The notes below the pieces were generated by a model. It did not search any database. It had not been told where the DNA came from and worked only from the letters and a program-made list of their open reading frames with translations. A stretch of 64,000 nucleotides of DNA. Source: Synechococcus sp. BO 8801 (lineage in GTDB: Bacteria; Cyanobacteriota; Cyanobacteriia; PCC-6307; Cyanobiaceae). Location of the stretch: NCBI RefSeq assembly GCF_002252675.1, contig NZ_NQKY01000005.1:1-64000 (forward strand). The letters are read 5' to 3'. Positions within the stretch are counted from its first letter, which is position 1, and every line of letters starts with the position of its first letter. A program made the position numbers and the translations under genes. Shown piece by piece: positions 7,846-16,240 of this stretch.

Positions 7846-8810
7846 AGCGCATCGCCCTGCTGCACCTGGGGCGGATCCACGACGAGACGCCGGCGCTGCG
7901 GGCCCGTCTCGCCCGGCGCGGCATCGCCAGCGAGCTGGTGCCCCTGCCCCCGCTTGCTAAGGATGGCGCCCCTGCTCCTGACTGGGGACGCTTCGATCTG
8001 GTCAGTGTGCGCGACTGCCGCGGCAGCCACCGTCACGGTGACTTCCTGCCCCGGATCCGGGCCCTGGCCCAGCGGCTCGAAGCCCTCGGGGTGCCCCTGG
8101 CCAACCCCTTGCCGGTGATCGAGGCCGGCCATGCGAAGAACGCCTACCTGCCCCAGCTCGCTCAGGAGGGGGTGGCCCTGATCCCCAGCCGCTGGCTGCC
8201 CCGCGGTTGGTGCGGATCCCTGGCGGAGCTCCTGGACACGTGTGGTTGGCAGGAGGCGGTGCTCAAGCCGGCGGTCGGCTCCCTTGGGTGGCACACCTAC
8301 CGGGTGCGCCGCGAAGGAGCGCACCTGACGATCACGTCAGCCGATGGCAGCCGGCCCGTGGTCGCCGGCGCGATGGCGGCAGGCGCGGTTGATGGCTGGC
8401 TGGCCTCCCTGACCCGTGGCGGGGAGGTGTGTCTGCAGCCGTTCCTGCCCGGGGTCTGCATGGACGGGGAGTTCAGCGCCGTGATGCTCGGCGGACGTTT
8501 CTCCCACGCGGTGGCCAAGACCGTGGCGGCCGGCGGCTGGATCGCCCACGAACGCTTCGGGGGCGCCAACACCCCGCGGGAGGCCAGTGCGGCGGAGCGA
8601 CGGTGGGCCGAGGCGATCGAGGAGCGCCTGCGCCGGCGCTTCGGGGTGCTGCCCTATGCCCGCATCGACGGACTCCGCGATGGGGCGGGCGAGCTGCTGC
8701 TGCTGGAGTGCGAGCTTGTGATCCCGCGCCTGTTCCTGGGTGAGGGCGAGGCCTTCGACCGTTACGCCGAGGTCCTGCTGGGCCCCGCCAGCACCCGCAT
8801 GGCCTGGTAG
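7824..8810 (+). CDS. ATP-grasp domain protein
   Basis: About 328 residues from a GTG at 7824 that overlaps the preceding gene by 22 bp; the conserved part starts KRIALLHLGRIHDE a few codons later and no ATG is available. An N-terminal pre-ATP-grasp domain (FDLVSVRDCRGSH, PLANPLPVIEAGHAKNAYLPQL) precedes the ATP-grasp fold: EAVLKPAVGSLGWHTYRV carries the ATP-binding Lys, FLPGVCMDGEFSAVML the substrate/metal segment, and ARIDG plus LLLLECELVIPRLFL the acidic metal ligands. This is the glutathione synthetase/RimK-like type of ligase. The acid and amine substrates are unknown. Its 3' end overlaps the convergent gene on the minus strand by 49 bp. Confidence 0.8.
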   Translation: MGDPAHLKRIALLHLGRIHDETPALRARLARRGIASELVPLPPLAKDGAPAPDWGRFDLVSVRDCRGSHRHGDFLPRIRALAQRLEALGVPLANPLPVIEAGHAKNAYLPQLAQEGVALIPSRWLPRGWCGSLAELLDTCGWQEAVLKPAVGSLGWHTYRVRREGAHLTITSADGSRPVVAGAMAAGAVDGWLASLTRGGEVCLQPFLPGVCMDGEFSAVMLGGRFSHAVAKTVAAGGWIAHERFGGANTPREASAAERRWAEAIEERLRRRFGVLPYARIDGLRDGAGELLLLECELVIPRLFLGEGEAFDRYAEVLLGPASTRMAW

Positions 8811-9472
8811 CCGTCGAGGGTGGGGGGTTCGCTTTCGGGCAGCTCCTCGGAGCGCAGGGCCACGGCCACCGTCGCGACCCAGGGGCGGGTGCCCGTGTCG
8901 GTGGGGAACACCAGCACCACGGTGCCGGCCGAGGGGGTGGTGGCGGGATCCTCCGCCAAGATCTCCAGGGCCACCCGGGTGCGGCGGCACTGGAGGGCAC
9001 GGGCTTCCAGCAGGGCCACGAACTCGTCGGTGTTCCAGCGCGCCTCGGTGCCCTGGCAGGGGAAGCGCTCACTGAGGCCGGCGGCGCTCAGCTCCTCGAT
9101 GGTGCTGCTGCGGCGCCCATCCCACACCAGCAGCAGGTTGGCGTCATGGCTGAGGGCGTTGCTCTCCACCCGTTCGCGATCCAGCACCAGACGACGCTCG
9201 AGGCCCTGCTTCTCGGCGGGCATCGAGAGGCACACCTTGAGGGCCTGGGCCACCTCACAGCTGCGCCCTTCGCAGAACCCCCGATGGGCGGTGAGGATGT
9301 CGTCGGCAGCGGCCACGATCTCCAGGGCCGGCAGGCTCTGGGTCAGCTCCTGCATCATGGCGTTGAACAGAACACCCCCATCTCCGAAGGGGCCGCGGTC
9401 GGGATCGGTCGCCTCCAGCATCTGATCGATGGCGGAGCGCACCAGCTCCCGCCTCCAGGTCAGATACGTCAT
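8762..9472 (-). CDS. hypothetical protein
   Basis: 236 residues starting MTYLTWRRELVRSAIDQMLE. I do not recognise a domain. It is soluble, with a helical N-terminal half (GVLFNAMMQELTQSLPALEIV), a Cys pair in HRGFCEGRSCEVAQALKVCL, and a beta-rich C-terminal half (GTVVLVFPTDTGTRPWVATVAVAL). It is convergent with the ATP-grasp gene, overlapping by 49 bp. The 120 bp upstream contain TTGATA and TAACAG spaced 16 bp on the minus strand, a possible promoter. An A/T-rich patch there suggests it is transcribed by itself rather than with the methyltransferase gene upstream. Confidence 0.55.
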   Translation of the reverse strand: MTYLTWRRELVRSAIDQMLEATDPDRGPFGDGGVLFNAMMQELTQSLPALEIVAAADDILTAHRGFCEGRSCEVAQALKVCLSMPAEKQGLERRLVLDRERVESNALSHDANLLLVWDGRRSSTIEELSAAGLSERFPCQGTEARWNTDEFVALLEARALQCRRTRVALEILAEDPATTPSAGTVVLVFPTDTGTRPWVATVAVALRSEELPESEPPTLDGYQAMRVLAGPSRTSA

Positions 9473-9592
9473 GGGGAATCACTCCGGGTGCAATTTTTTT
9501 CAGTGTGTCCCCAGGGGCGAAAACAAGCCACGAGCTGTTACATTCCCCGGCTTTTGTATCAACGACCACTGTTCAAGGTGTTGGATTCGTGA

Positions 9593-10303
9593 TCAAGCGG
9601 CTTCCCGTCGCAGCCGCAGCATGGGCGTTTCGCCCTCGAAGCCCTCGTCGTAGGCGGTGTCCTCGAGCTGCCCCTGCCAGCCAGGCGGCAGCGTGGCCAG
9701 CAGGGGCTCCACCCAGGGATGGACCTTCGGGCGCCGCTCGATCGTGTGGGCGGGGTAGAGGCGCACCTCCCGCCGGCTCACCCGCAGCAGTTCGGCCAGG
9801 GCGCGGCGATGCCATTCCAGGTCGAAGTCGGGTTGTTCGCTGAGCCCGCCGTCGGCGATCGGTGCGTAGCAGAAGAGCAGGTGGCCGCAGAGCACCAGAT
9901 CGAAGCTGGCCGTCACGAAGGGAAGGCTGGGCAGCGCCGCCGCCCGGTAGGCCTCCGGGTGGCCGCGCCGGTCGGCGAGGAACGCCTCCAGGGCCTCCAG
10001 CTTGCCTTGCTCGAACCGGGACAGGTCGAACTCCGGCCGCAGCGAGTGACTGCGGGCCAGGCGCTCCATGGTGAAGGCGACGTCGTCGCGGCAGCGCTGT
10101 TCCAGCTCCGCCAGTGACAGGTCGTAGAGGGGGTCGGCCGCCACGCTCTCCACCCCGGCGGCCCGGGCCAGGGCGGTGAACGAGCCGGGACCGCCCGGGC
10201 AGTCGAGCAGCCGCTGGCCGCGCCAGTCCGCCAGGTCGAGGTTGAAGAAGGCCAGGGCGTCGGCCCCGGTGCGTCCGAAGAACACCACCCTTGGCAGATC
10301 CAT
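9593..10303 (-). CDS. class I SAM-dependent methyltransferase
   Basis: 236 residues. The SAM-binding motif I is RLLDCPGGPGSFTALARAAG, with the acidic residue ending the second strand in VAADPLYDLS. A later stretch ASFDLVLCGHLLFCYAPI fits motif IV/V and HRRALAELLRVSRREVRLYP fits the strand 5/helix region, so the Rossmann-type fold looks complete. The acceptor is unknown. It is the last gene of a tight minus-strand set: its start is 9 bp after the stop of the META protein gene, itself 7 bp after a small membrane protein gene. No signal peptide. Confidence 0.75.
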   Translation of the reverse strand: MDLPRVVFFGRTGADALAFFNLDLADWRGQRLLDCPGGPGSFTALARAAGVESVAADPLYDLSLAELEQRCRDDVAFTMERLARSHSLRPEFDLSRFEQGKLEALEAFLADRRGHPEAYRAAALPSLPFVTASFDLVLCGHLLFCYAPIADGGLSEQPDFDLEWHRRALAELLRVSRREVRLYPAHTIERRPKVHPWVEPLLATLPPGWQGQLEDTAYDEGFEGETPMLRLRREAA

Positions 10304-10312
10304 ACGTGTTCC

Positions 10313-11134
10313 TCAGGACCCCGCGATGCGCCGGAGACTCAGGGCGATCGCGCCGTCGGCGCGACGCATCTCGAGGGCGTCGCCTTCCAGCCGCAGCGTG
10401 ACGGCCGTGGGCAGGGCGGCCAGGAACTGCCGCTCCTGCTCCATCACCCCGGCGCCCGGACAGCGCCTGCGGGTCGCCACTGGCGTGCCGATGCGCAGGC
10501 GGGTGCCCTCCAGCCGCGCCGGCGCGGTGAAGTTGTTGCAGCCCGCCGAGCCGGAAATCTGGCCGCCTTTCAGGAAGCGCACCGACAGAGACGTGCCCAG
10601 GATCGGGCTCACCAGGGCCTGGCGGCCGTTGTTGAAGCCCGCCACCCGCCAGGTGCTGCCCACCAGCTGCTGCGCCTGGGGCGCCAGCACCAGCAGGGTC
10701 CGGCCATCGGCGGCGAGCAGGCGCAGGCGCCCGCCGTCGAAGCGGAAGCTCCGGCTGTTGCGCAGGGCGCTCTGGAAGGCCTCCGCCTGCTGCATCACCA
10801 CCGGCGGGCAGGCCATCTTCGTGCTCATGCCCCGTTGCGACACCTGCAGGGCCGTTCCCCGCACGCTGACGGGGGCGCCATAGCGGTTGCAGCCGTCGCT
10901 GCCCGCCACCCGGCCGTTCTCGAAGCGCAGCGTCAGGCTGGTGCTCCCCACGGGCGGCCGTTCCCCCAGCCGCTCCACCACCCAGGCGGTGTTCTCCAGC
11001 CGGGCGGCGGCCGCGGTGGAGGCGAGCGCCGCGGCCTGGGGAGCCGCCGGCAGGAGCACCAGAGCGGAAACGCCGGCCAGGCCGGCCAGGGGGGTCCGGG
11101 GGCGGCGCTGTTCGTTCGCTTGCATCGTGATCAC
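10313..11134 (-). CDS. secreted protein with two META domains
   Basis: 273 residues. A positively charged N-terminus and hydrophobic segment (PLAGLAGVSALVLLPAAPQAAALA) look like an export signal. Two META (HslJ-like) repeats follow. The first has LENTAWVVERLGERPP...VAGSDGCNRYGAP; the second has LVGSTWRVAGFNNGRQ...ISGSAGCNNFTAPA. Each contains the typical GxxGCN motif and a second downstream Cys (MACPPV, RRRCPG) that could form a disulfide. Likely periplasmic or envelope-associated. It sits in a three-gene operon with a small membrane protein and a methyltransferase. ATG at 11125 is an alternative start. Confidence 0.75.
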   Translation of the reverse strand: MITMQANEQRRPRTPLAGLAGVSALVLLPAAPQAAALASTAAAARLENTAWVVERLGERPPVGSTSLTLRFENGRVAGSDGCNRYGAPVSVRGTALQVSQRGMSTKMACPPVVMQQAEAFQSALRNSRSFRFDGGRLRLLAADGRTLLVLAPQAQQLVGSTWRVAGFNNGRQALVSPILGTSLSVRFLKGGQISGSAGCNNFTAPARLEGTRLRIGTPVATRRRCPGAGVMEQERQFLAALPTAVTLRLEGDALEMRRADGAIALSLRRIAGS

Positions 11135-11141
11135 AGGGAAC

Positions 11142-11291
11142 TCAGGAACCCAGGCGGGAGGCGATCCAGGCGCCCATGCCGCCGGCGGAGGGGTGGGGCA
11201 CCGCGTCGCGGTCGAGCCACCAGAACGAGAGGGCCAGCACGTTCAGACCGATGACCAGGGCGTAGATCCGCCAGCCTTCCGGGAGCTTCAT
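11142..11291 (-). CDS. small single-pass membrane protein (49 aa)
   Basis: Starts MKLPEGWRIYALVIGLNVLA and continues LSFWWLDRDAVPHPSAGGMG to end ...SRLGS. One hydrophobic segment (about residues 10-26) is followed by an acidic/His loop. It lies 7 bp upstream of the META protein gene in the same direction, so it is the first gene of that operon. I know no named family. Support is the membrane segment, a good ATG and the spacing. Confidence 0.6.
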   Translation of the reverse strand: MKLPEGWRIYALVIGLNVLALSFWWLDRDAVPHPSAGGMGAWIASRLGS

Positions 11292-11345
11292 GACGTAGGC
11301 CTGCGATGGCGGCGACGATAGATCCGCCGCCGCTGGCCCCGTCCC

Positions 11346-12401
11346 TCAGGCGCCCGGCCGCCGTGGCAGTTGCCGGCCGGCGGCGTCTGTGAGCGAGCGG
11401 GGCAGGCGCTGCGGGTCGATGGGCCGCAGGGTGCGCAGATCGAAGCTGGTGTCCACCAGCCGGGGCGGGTGGCCGACCAGGTCCAGCACCGTGAGGGTCT
11501 GGAAAGGGTTGGTGGCCTGACCCAGCAGCCGGCGGGGGCCGCTGCCCATGGCGCCGAGGTGGAACAGATCCAGCTGGCCCAGCCGGGCCGGGAAGTAGGC
11601 GTGCTGGTGGCCGCTCACGTAAGCCTCCACCCCGTGGCGCTCCAGCAACTGCTGCAGGGCCGCCGGCTGGGCCAGCACCTCCCCCGGGCGGTCGCGGCCC
11701 TGGCTTACGGCCCGCAGCGGCAGGTGGCCCACCACCAGGCGCCGGCCGGCGGAGCGGGCGGCGGGGCCCGCCAGGACCCGCTCCGCCCAGCGCAGCTGCT
11801 CCGCCGGCACCTGGGCGGTGGAGGCGTCCCACACCAGCACGAAGGCGTCCTTCTGGCGGATGGCGTAGTGGAAGGGAAAATCGCCGCTGTCGACGAACGT
11901 GAGCCCGAGGCTGTCGCGGCGCGCCCGCCAGAAGCGGGCCGCCTCGCGGCGCTCGTCGTCGAAGAGGTAGCGGCCGCCGGAGCGGGCGCCGGAGGCGTCG
12001 TGGTTGCCCATGGCCGGCGCGAACGGCAGGCCGGCGCGGCGCAGCGGACTGAGAACGCTGCGATCGAAGCCCGCCCACATGGCGGCCAGCCGCGCCTGCC
12101 CCAGCCCCGCCTTCTGGCCCGCCACCATGTCACCGGCGCAGATCACCAGATCCGGGCGCAGCGAGGGGATCAGGGCCACGCCCCGGTGCACCTCGTCGAT
12201 GTAGGTGGTGGAGCCGTAGGAGGCGTTGAGGTCGCTGATCAGCACCAGGCGGGTGCCGCCGCGGGGTGGGGCCACCAGGCCGCCGGCCGCGGCCAGATCA
12301 TCGGCCAGGGATCGGGCCGGCCGGATCGCCTGCCAGAGACCCGCCCCCAGGGCCAGGCCCGAGAGGGTGAGCAGCTGACGGCGGCCAAGGGGCGGTGGCA
12401 T
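11346..12401 (-). CDS. secreted metallophosphoesterase
   Basis: Calcineurin-like phosphoesterase, 351 residues from the ATG at 12401 (another ATG lies 8 codons upstream). The N-terminus has GRRQLLTLSGLALGAGLW, a twin-Arg-like hydrophobic export signal. Metal-binding motifs are all present: LVLISDLNASYG (D-x-N variant of D-x-H), GDMVAG, MGNHDAS, VVGHLPL and VSGHQHAY. This places a binuclear-metal phosphatase outside the cytosol. In the first motif the usual His is Asn, as in some purple-acid-like subgroups. The substrate is unknown. It is followed downstream by nothing on its strand but the end of the small-protein operon's upstream region; upstream lies the MscS gene 70 bp away. Confidence 0.85.
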   Translation of the reverse strand: MPPPLGRRQLLTLSGLALGAGLWQAIRPARSLADDLAAAGGLVAPPRGGTRLVLISDLNASYGSTTYIDEVHRGVALIPSLRPDLVICAGDMVAGQKAGLGQARLAAMWAGFDRSVLSPLRRAGLPFAPAMGNHDASGARSGGRYLFDDERREAARFWRARRDSLGLTFVDSGDFPFHYAIRQKDAFVLVWDASTAQVPAEQLRWAERVLAGPAARSAGRRLVVGHLPLRAVSQGRDRPGEVLAQPAALQQLLERHGVEAYVSGHQHAYFPARLGQLDLFHLGAMGSGPRRLLGQATNPFQTLTVLDLVGHPPRLVDTSFDLRTLRPIDPQRLPRSLTDAAGRQLPRRPGA

Positions 12402-12471
12402 GGGGCGGCAGCGGGGGTGGACCACGGCAATCCTGACGCCGGCAGCCCCTGGCTCCGGCAGGGGCCGCCCT

Positions 12472-13956
12472 TCACATCAGGCCAGGTTCCGGGCTGCCGA
12501 AGGGGGCCTGGGTCTGGGCCTGGGTCGTCTCCTGGATGGCCAGGCGGCGGCTCTCGAGGATCTGGCCGATCTCGCGGGCGAAGCTGGGCTGGCGGTCGAT
12601 CATCTGGTTGACCACCGTGGCGGAGATCTTCATCACCTCCAGGTCGTTGCTGGCCGCGATCGTGACGGCGCTGGGTTCGCCGGAAAACAGACTCATCTCC
12701 CCGAAGAATTCGCCGCTTCTGAGGGACAGCAGTTCGCGATCCTCGCCGGTCCCATCGCGTCGGGTCATCAGGGCCTGACCGGCCACGATGATGTAGAGGG
12801 CGTTGCCCATCTGGCCCTGGCGGATCACCTTTTCGCCGGCGGCGAAATGCTGCAGGGAAATGCCGGAGGCGGAGGGGGTGACGCTGTCGTCCTCCCGGTT
12901 GATCGGGACGTAGGAGGGGATGGCCTGCAGGCTTTCACTGAACTTCTTGGCGAGGCCCTTCTGCTGGCTCGTGGGGCCGTGGAAGTTGTAGACGGTGCGG
13001 ATCGGGAAGGGGATGGAGAGATTGTTGCGTTTGGCCGCGTACCACACCCGGGTCATGAAACGTTCGCGGATCTGCTCGATCTCGCCGTAGTCACGGATGA
13101 AGAACTTCACCTCATAGGTGACAGCGGAATCGGCATAGGCGAGGGTGAACACATCGGGCTCGGGATCCAGCAGGATCCCCTTGGTTTCCAGGGCCGTGCT
13201 CTTGAGCACCTGCCGGGCCAGGTTGGGGGGATCGTTGTAGGAGAAGCCGATCTGGATCCGCTCGGCGTGGATCGGGGTGGGTTTGGTGAAGTTGCGGATC
13301 ACCTCGCTGCTGATCAGCTTGTGGGGAATCACCACCATCTCCTGCTCCAGGGTGAGCAGGCGCACGGCGCGCCAGTTGATGTCGATCACCTGGCCCACCA
13401 CGCCGCTCACCTCGAGCCAGTCGCCCACCGTGAACGGCCGCTCGAACAGCAGGGCGATGCCCGACATGACGCTGCCGAGGGTGTCCTGCAGGGCCAGGCC
13501 GATGACGATCGAGCTCACCCCGAGGGCGGTGACCAGGCCGGCCAGATCGGCGTTCCACACGGTGGCCAGCACGAAGGCGGTGCCCAGCAGGATCAGAAAC
13601 AGGCGGGCCAGATCGATCAGCAATTTGGGCACCCGGGAGCGCCAGGTGTCGGCTTCGGCCTGCTCGAACAGGATCACGTTGAGCAGGGAGAGGGAGGCGT
13701 GGATCACGCACACCCAGAACACCGTCTCCACCGTGCGGAACAGGCGGGTGCCGGGATCGACCTGGAGCAGGTGCTGCAGGAAGACCAGCAGCGCCAGCAT
13801 CGGCACCAGCACGTCCCGCACCAGCCGCACGGTGCCGGCGATGGCCCGCCGCCGCCGCTTGAGCCGGTGGATGATTTCCCCCAGCAGGATCGTGGCCAGG
13901 GGGAAGCCGAAGGCCAGGCCGATCCCCCAGAGCCAGATGGGGGTGGGGGTGCTCAT
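12472..13956 (-). CDS. MscS-family channel with cyclic-nucleotide-binding domain (bCNG type)
   Basis: 494 residues from ATG 13956, which overlaps the cyclase stop as ATGA. Several N-terminal membrane helices (IWLWGIGLAFGFPLATILL, VLVPMLALLVFLQHLL, LLIDLARLFLILLGTAFVLA) precede the MscS pore helix TALGVSSIVIGLALQDTLGS and beta domain (FTVGDWLEVSGVVGQVIDI). A C-terminal CNB domain spans about 365-475: HFAAGEKVIRQGQMGN, LYIIVAGQALM, and the phosphate-binding cassette FFGEMSLFSGEPSAVTI. The Arg usual in that cassette is absent (Ser near 429), so ligand and affinity are uncertain. Family members are known as bacterial cyclic-nucleotide-gated channels. The overlapping cyclase gene suggests its ligand is made by the neighbour. 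Confidence 0.88.
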   Translation of the reverse strand: MSTPTPIWLWGIGLAFGFPLATILLGEIIHRLKRRRRAIAGTVRLVRDVLVPMLALLVFLQHLLQVDPGTRLFRTVETVFWVCVIHASLSLLNVILFEQAEADTWRSRVPKLLIDLARLFLILLGTAFVLATVWNADLAGLVTALGVSSIVIGLALQDTLGSVMSGIALLFERPFTVGDWLEVSGVVGQVIDINWRAVRLLTLEQEMVVIPHKLISSEVIRNFTKPTPIHAERIQIGFSYNDPPNLARQVLKSTALETKGILLDPEPDVFTLAYADSAVTYEVKFFIRDYGEIEQIRERFMTRVWYAAKRNNLSIPFPIRTVYNFHGPTSQQKGLAKKFSESLQAIPSYVPINREDDSVTPSASGISLQHFAAGEKVIRQGQMGNALYIIVAGQALMTRRDGTGEDRELLSLRSGEFFGEMSLFSGEPSAVTIAASNDLEVMKISATVVNQMIDRQPSFAREIGQILESRRLAIQETTQAQTQAPFGSPEPGLM

Positions 13957-16109
13957 GGGGCGCTGACCGGCTCGCCCGCCGCCGCCGCGGTGGTGCTGGT
14001 GAGCCGCCAGACCTGCAGGGCGGGCTGGGCCTCGGCGGCCGCGCTGGTGCGCTCGAACTGGTAGAGGTCCTCGAGCCGGTGATGCACCACCGCCGAGACG
14101 AGCACGGCCCCGGCAGGACTCACCTGGCTGAGCAGGTGGGCCGTTTTCACCGTTTCTCCCCAGATGTCGTAGACGACCCGGCTCTTGCCGACGATGCCGG
14201 CGAGGATGTCGCCGGAGTGCACACCGATCTGGATGCCGAGGTCGAAGCCCCGCTCCAGGTTGAAGCGCCGCAGGATCCCGAGCATTTCGATGGCGAAATC
14301 GAGGGCCCGTTTGTCGTGGTCGAGATAGGGCACCGAGAGGCCGCACACGGCCAGGTAGCTGTCGCCGATCGTCTTCACCTTCTCGAGGCCGAAGCGTTCG
14401 GCCAGGTCATCGAAGGAGGCCACGAGGTCGTTGAGAATCGCGAGGGATTCATGGGCGCTGAGGGTGGACACGAGCCGGGAGAATCCCTTGAGGTCGGCGA
14501 ACAGGACGGCCACGTTGCTGACCTCCTCGGCGATCTGGGTTTCGCCGCGCTGCAGACGGCGGGCGATGGCGGCGGGGAAGACGCTGAAGAGCAGCTTCTC
14601 GTTCTCCTGGTTCTTCTGATCGACCAGGGCCGTCTGGGTCTGGAGGCTCTGCACCACGGCATTGAAGGACTGGGCCAGCTCGCCGAACTCATCGCCCGAA
14701 TTCAGGGCCGGGATGCTGGTGAGTTCGCCGGAGGAGACCTTGCGGGCGCTGTCGATCAGCTGCTGCACCGGCTTGACGAACAGATGGGCCAGGGCCATCG
14801 CCAGCACGGTGACCACCAGGATCAGCAGGGTGACGGTGATCAGGATCTGATGCTGGAAGGCGTGGATCGGGGCGTAGGCCTCCGACAGGTCCATCTGGGC
14901 GAGGATCACCCAGTCGAAGCCCTTGATCTGTAGGGGGGCGTAGGAGCTGAGCACCGGCACGCCGCGGTAGTCGATCACCTGCTGGGTGCCGCTGCCGCCG
15001 GCGATCGCCTTGGTCACGGCCGGGGTCGTCACTGGCTGCTGCAGGATCGTGGTGCCGTACTGGCGCAGGCGGGCGATGGCATCGTCCTTGACGCCGCGGG
15101 AGGAGAGCTGGGCCAGGTAGGCCTTGGGATCCTCCAGGTAGAAGCGCGAGGCGGAGCGCATCAGCGTGTCCTGGCCCACCAGGATGGTTTCCCCCGACTC
15201 GCCGAGGCCGTCCTTCTGCCAGGCCTGGTTGCCGGTCATGACGTTGTTGATCTCGTCGACGGGCATCTGGAAGGCCAGGACCCCCACCAGGGTGGAGCCG
15301 TTGTAGATGGGGGCGGCGATGAAGGAGGCGGGGGTGCCGTAGGAGGGGGCGTAGGCGGCGAAATCGACCAGCTGGGTGAAGCCCTTCTCCTTGGAGGCGA
15401 TCACCTGACGCACCAGCTGGGCGAGGTTGCTGTCCTTGTAGGGGCCGTTCTGGAGGCTGGTGGCGTAATCGGTTTCCTTGAAAACGGTGTAGACGATCTG
15501 TCCCTGCGGGTTGATCAGGAACATGTCGTAGTAGCCGAATCTGGCAACGATGTTGCGGAAAATCGGGTGATAGCGGCCATGCACCTGGGAGTAGGTGCTG
15601 CCGTCGCGGGCGGCCACGAGCTGCTGCTTCTTGCCGACGGGATTGGGGTTGGCGGCGATGTAGTTGTACTGGAGGTGCCGCGTGGCCTTCCCGTTGGGGA
15701 GATAGGCGGGCAGATTCGGTGTGCCGGAATGGATCTTGTCGAGGCGCGGCAGGAACTGGGTACGGTAGTAGTTCTCTAACGCCTGCCCTGACCCGGCAGG
15801 CTCGGGTGCGGTGGCGAGCTGGCGATAGGCCGCGTCGAACTGCTCGACGGCGGCGATGATCGACAGATCCTCACTCAGGGTCTGGGTGTGATTCTGGATG
15901 GTTCGGAAATAGGACTCAATCTGATAGGCCTTGGAGGCGCGAACGCTGGTGAGCTGATTGAAGACGCGATCGGTGAGATTGATCTGGCCACTGCGATAGC
16001 CCAGGGCGGCGGAGAAGAGGGTGGAAAAGCCACTCACCAGAAGCAGCATCAGGATCAGCTTGGATTTGATGCTGAGCTGATTCACCGAACCTCTGGAGAG
16101 GTGACGCAT
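13953..16109 (-). CDS. membrane-bound sensor class III nucleotide cyclase
   Basis: 718 residues from ATG 16109. A membrane helix (about 13-38), a large extracytoplasmic dCache-like sensor, a second helix (about 422-446), a HAMP linker, a signalling helix (ENEKLLFSVFPAAIARRL) and a class III cyclase domain (about 530-690). Metal Asp residues are in FADLKGF (539) and TIGDSY (583). Lys579 and Asp648 (VVYDIWG) are the adenine-specifying pair, so adenylate cyclase is likely. The Asn and Arg that normally stabilise the transition state are Lys655 and Leu659. Activity is therefore not assured. The gene overlaps the cyclic-nucleotide-binding MscS gene by 4 bp, pointing to a sensor-messenger-channel unit. 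Confidence 0.88.
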   Translation of the reverse strand: MRHLSRGSVNQLSIKSKLILMLLLVSGFSTLFSAALGYRSGQINLTDRVFNQLTSVRASKAYQIESYFRTIQNHTQTLSEDLSIIAAVEQFDAAYRQLATAPEPAGSGQALENYYRTQFLPRLDKIHSGTPNLPAYLPNGKATRHLQYNYIAANPNPVGKKQQLVAARDGSTYSQVHGRYHPIFRNIVARFGYYDMFLINPQGQIVYTVFKETDYATSLQNGPYKDSNLAQLVRQVIASKEKGFTQLVDFAAYAPSYGTPASFIAAPIYNGSTLVGVLAFQMPVDEINNVMTGNQAWQKDGLGESGETILVGQDTLMRSASRFYLEDPKAYLAQLSSRGVKDDAIARLRQYGTTILQQPVTTPAVTKAIAGGSGTQQVIDYRGVPVLSSYAPLQIKGFDWVILAQMDLSEAYAPIHAFQHQILITVTLLILVVTVLAMALAHLFVKPVQQLIDSARKVSSGELTSIPALNSGDEFGELAQSFNAVVQSLQTQTALVDQKNQENEKLLFSVFPAAIARRLQRGETQIAEEVSNVAVLFADLKGFSRLVSTLSAHESLAILNDLVASFDDLAERFGLEKVKTIGDSYLAVCGLSVPYLDHDKRALDFAIEMLGILRRFNLERGFDLGIQIGVHSGDILAGIVGKSRVVYDIWGETVKTAHLLSQVSPAGAVLVSAVVHHRLEDLYQFERTSAAAEAQPALQVWRLTSTTAAAAGEPVSAP

Positions 16110-16240
16110 CCACACCAGAGCTGTGACCACTGAAATGCAGAACGTCAGCGTAGTCGGCCGATTCCACTGTTTTGTATTGATTGCAACCCTTCCCTTCGCC
16201 ATGGCCTGCCGGGGCACCGCGTCGCCTCAGGGCCGGCGCT

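Noticed and set aside
12400-14064. Long plus-strand open frame opposite the MscS channel gene
   Set aside because: No domain, biased composition, antisense to a well-supported gene.
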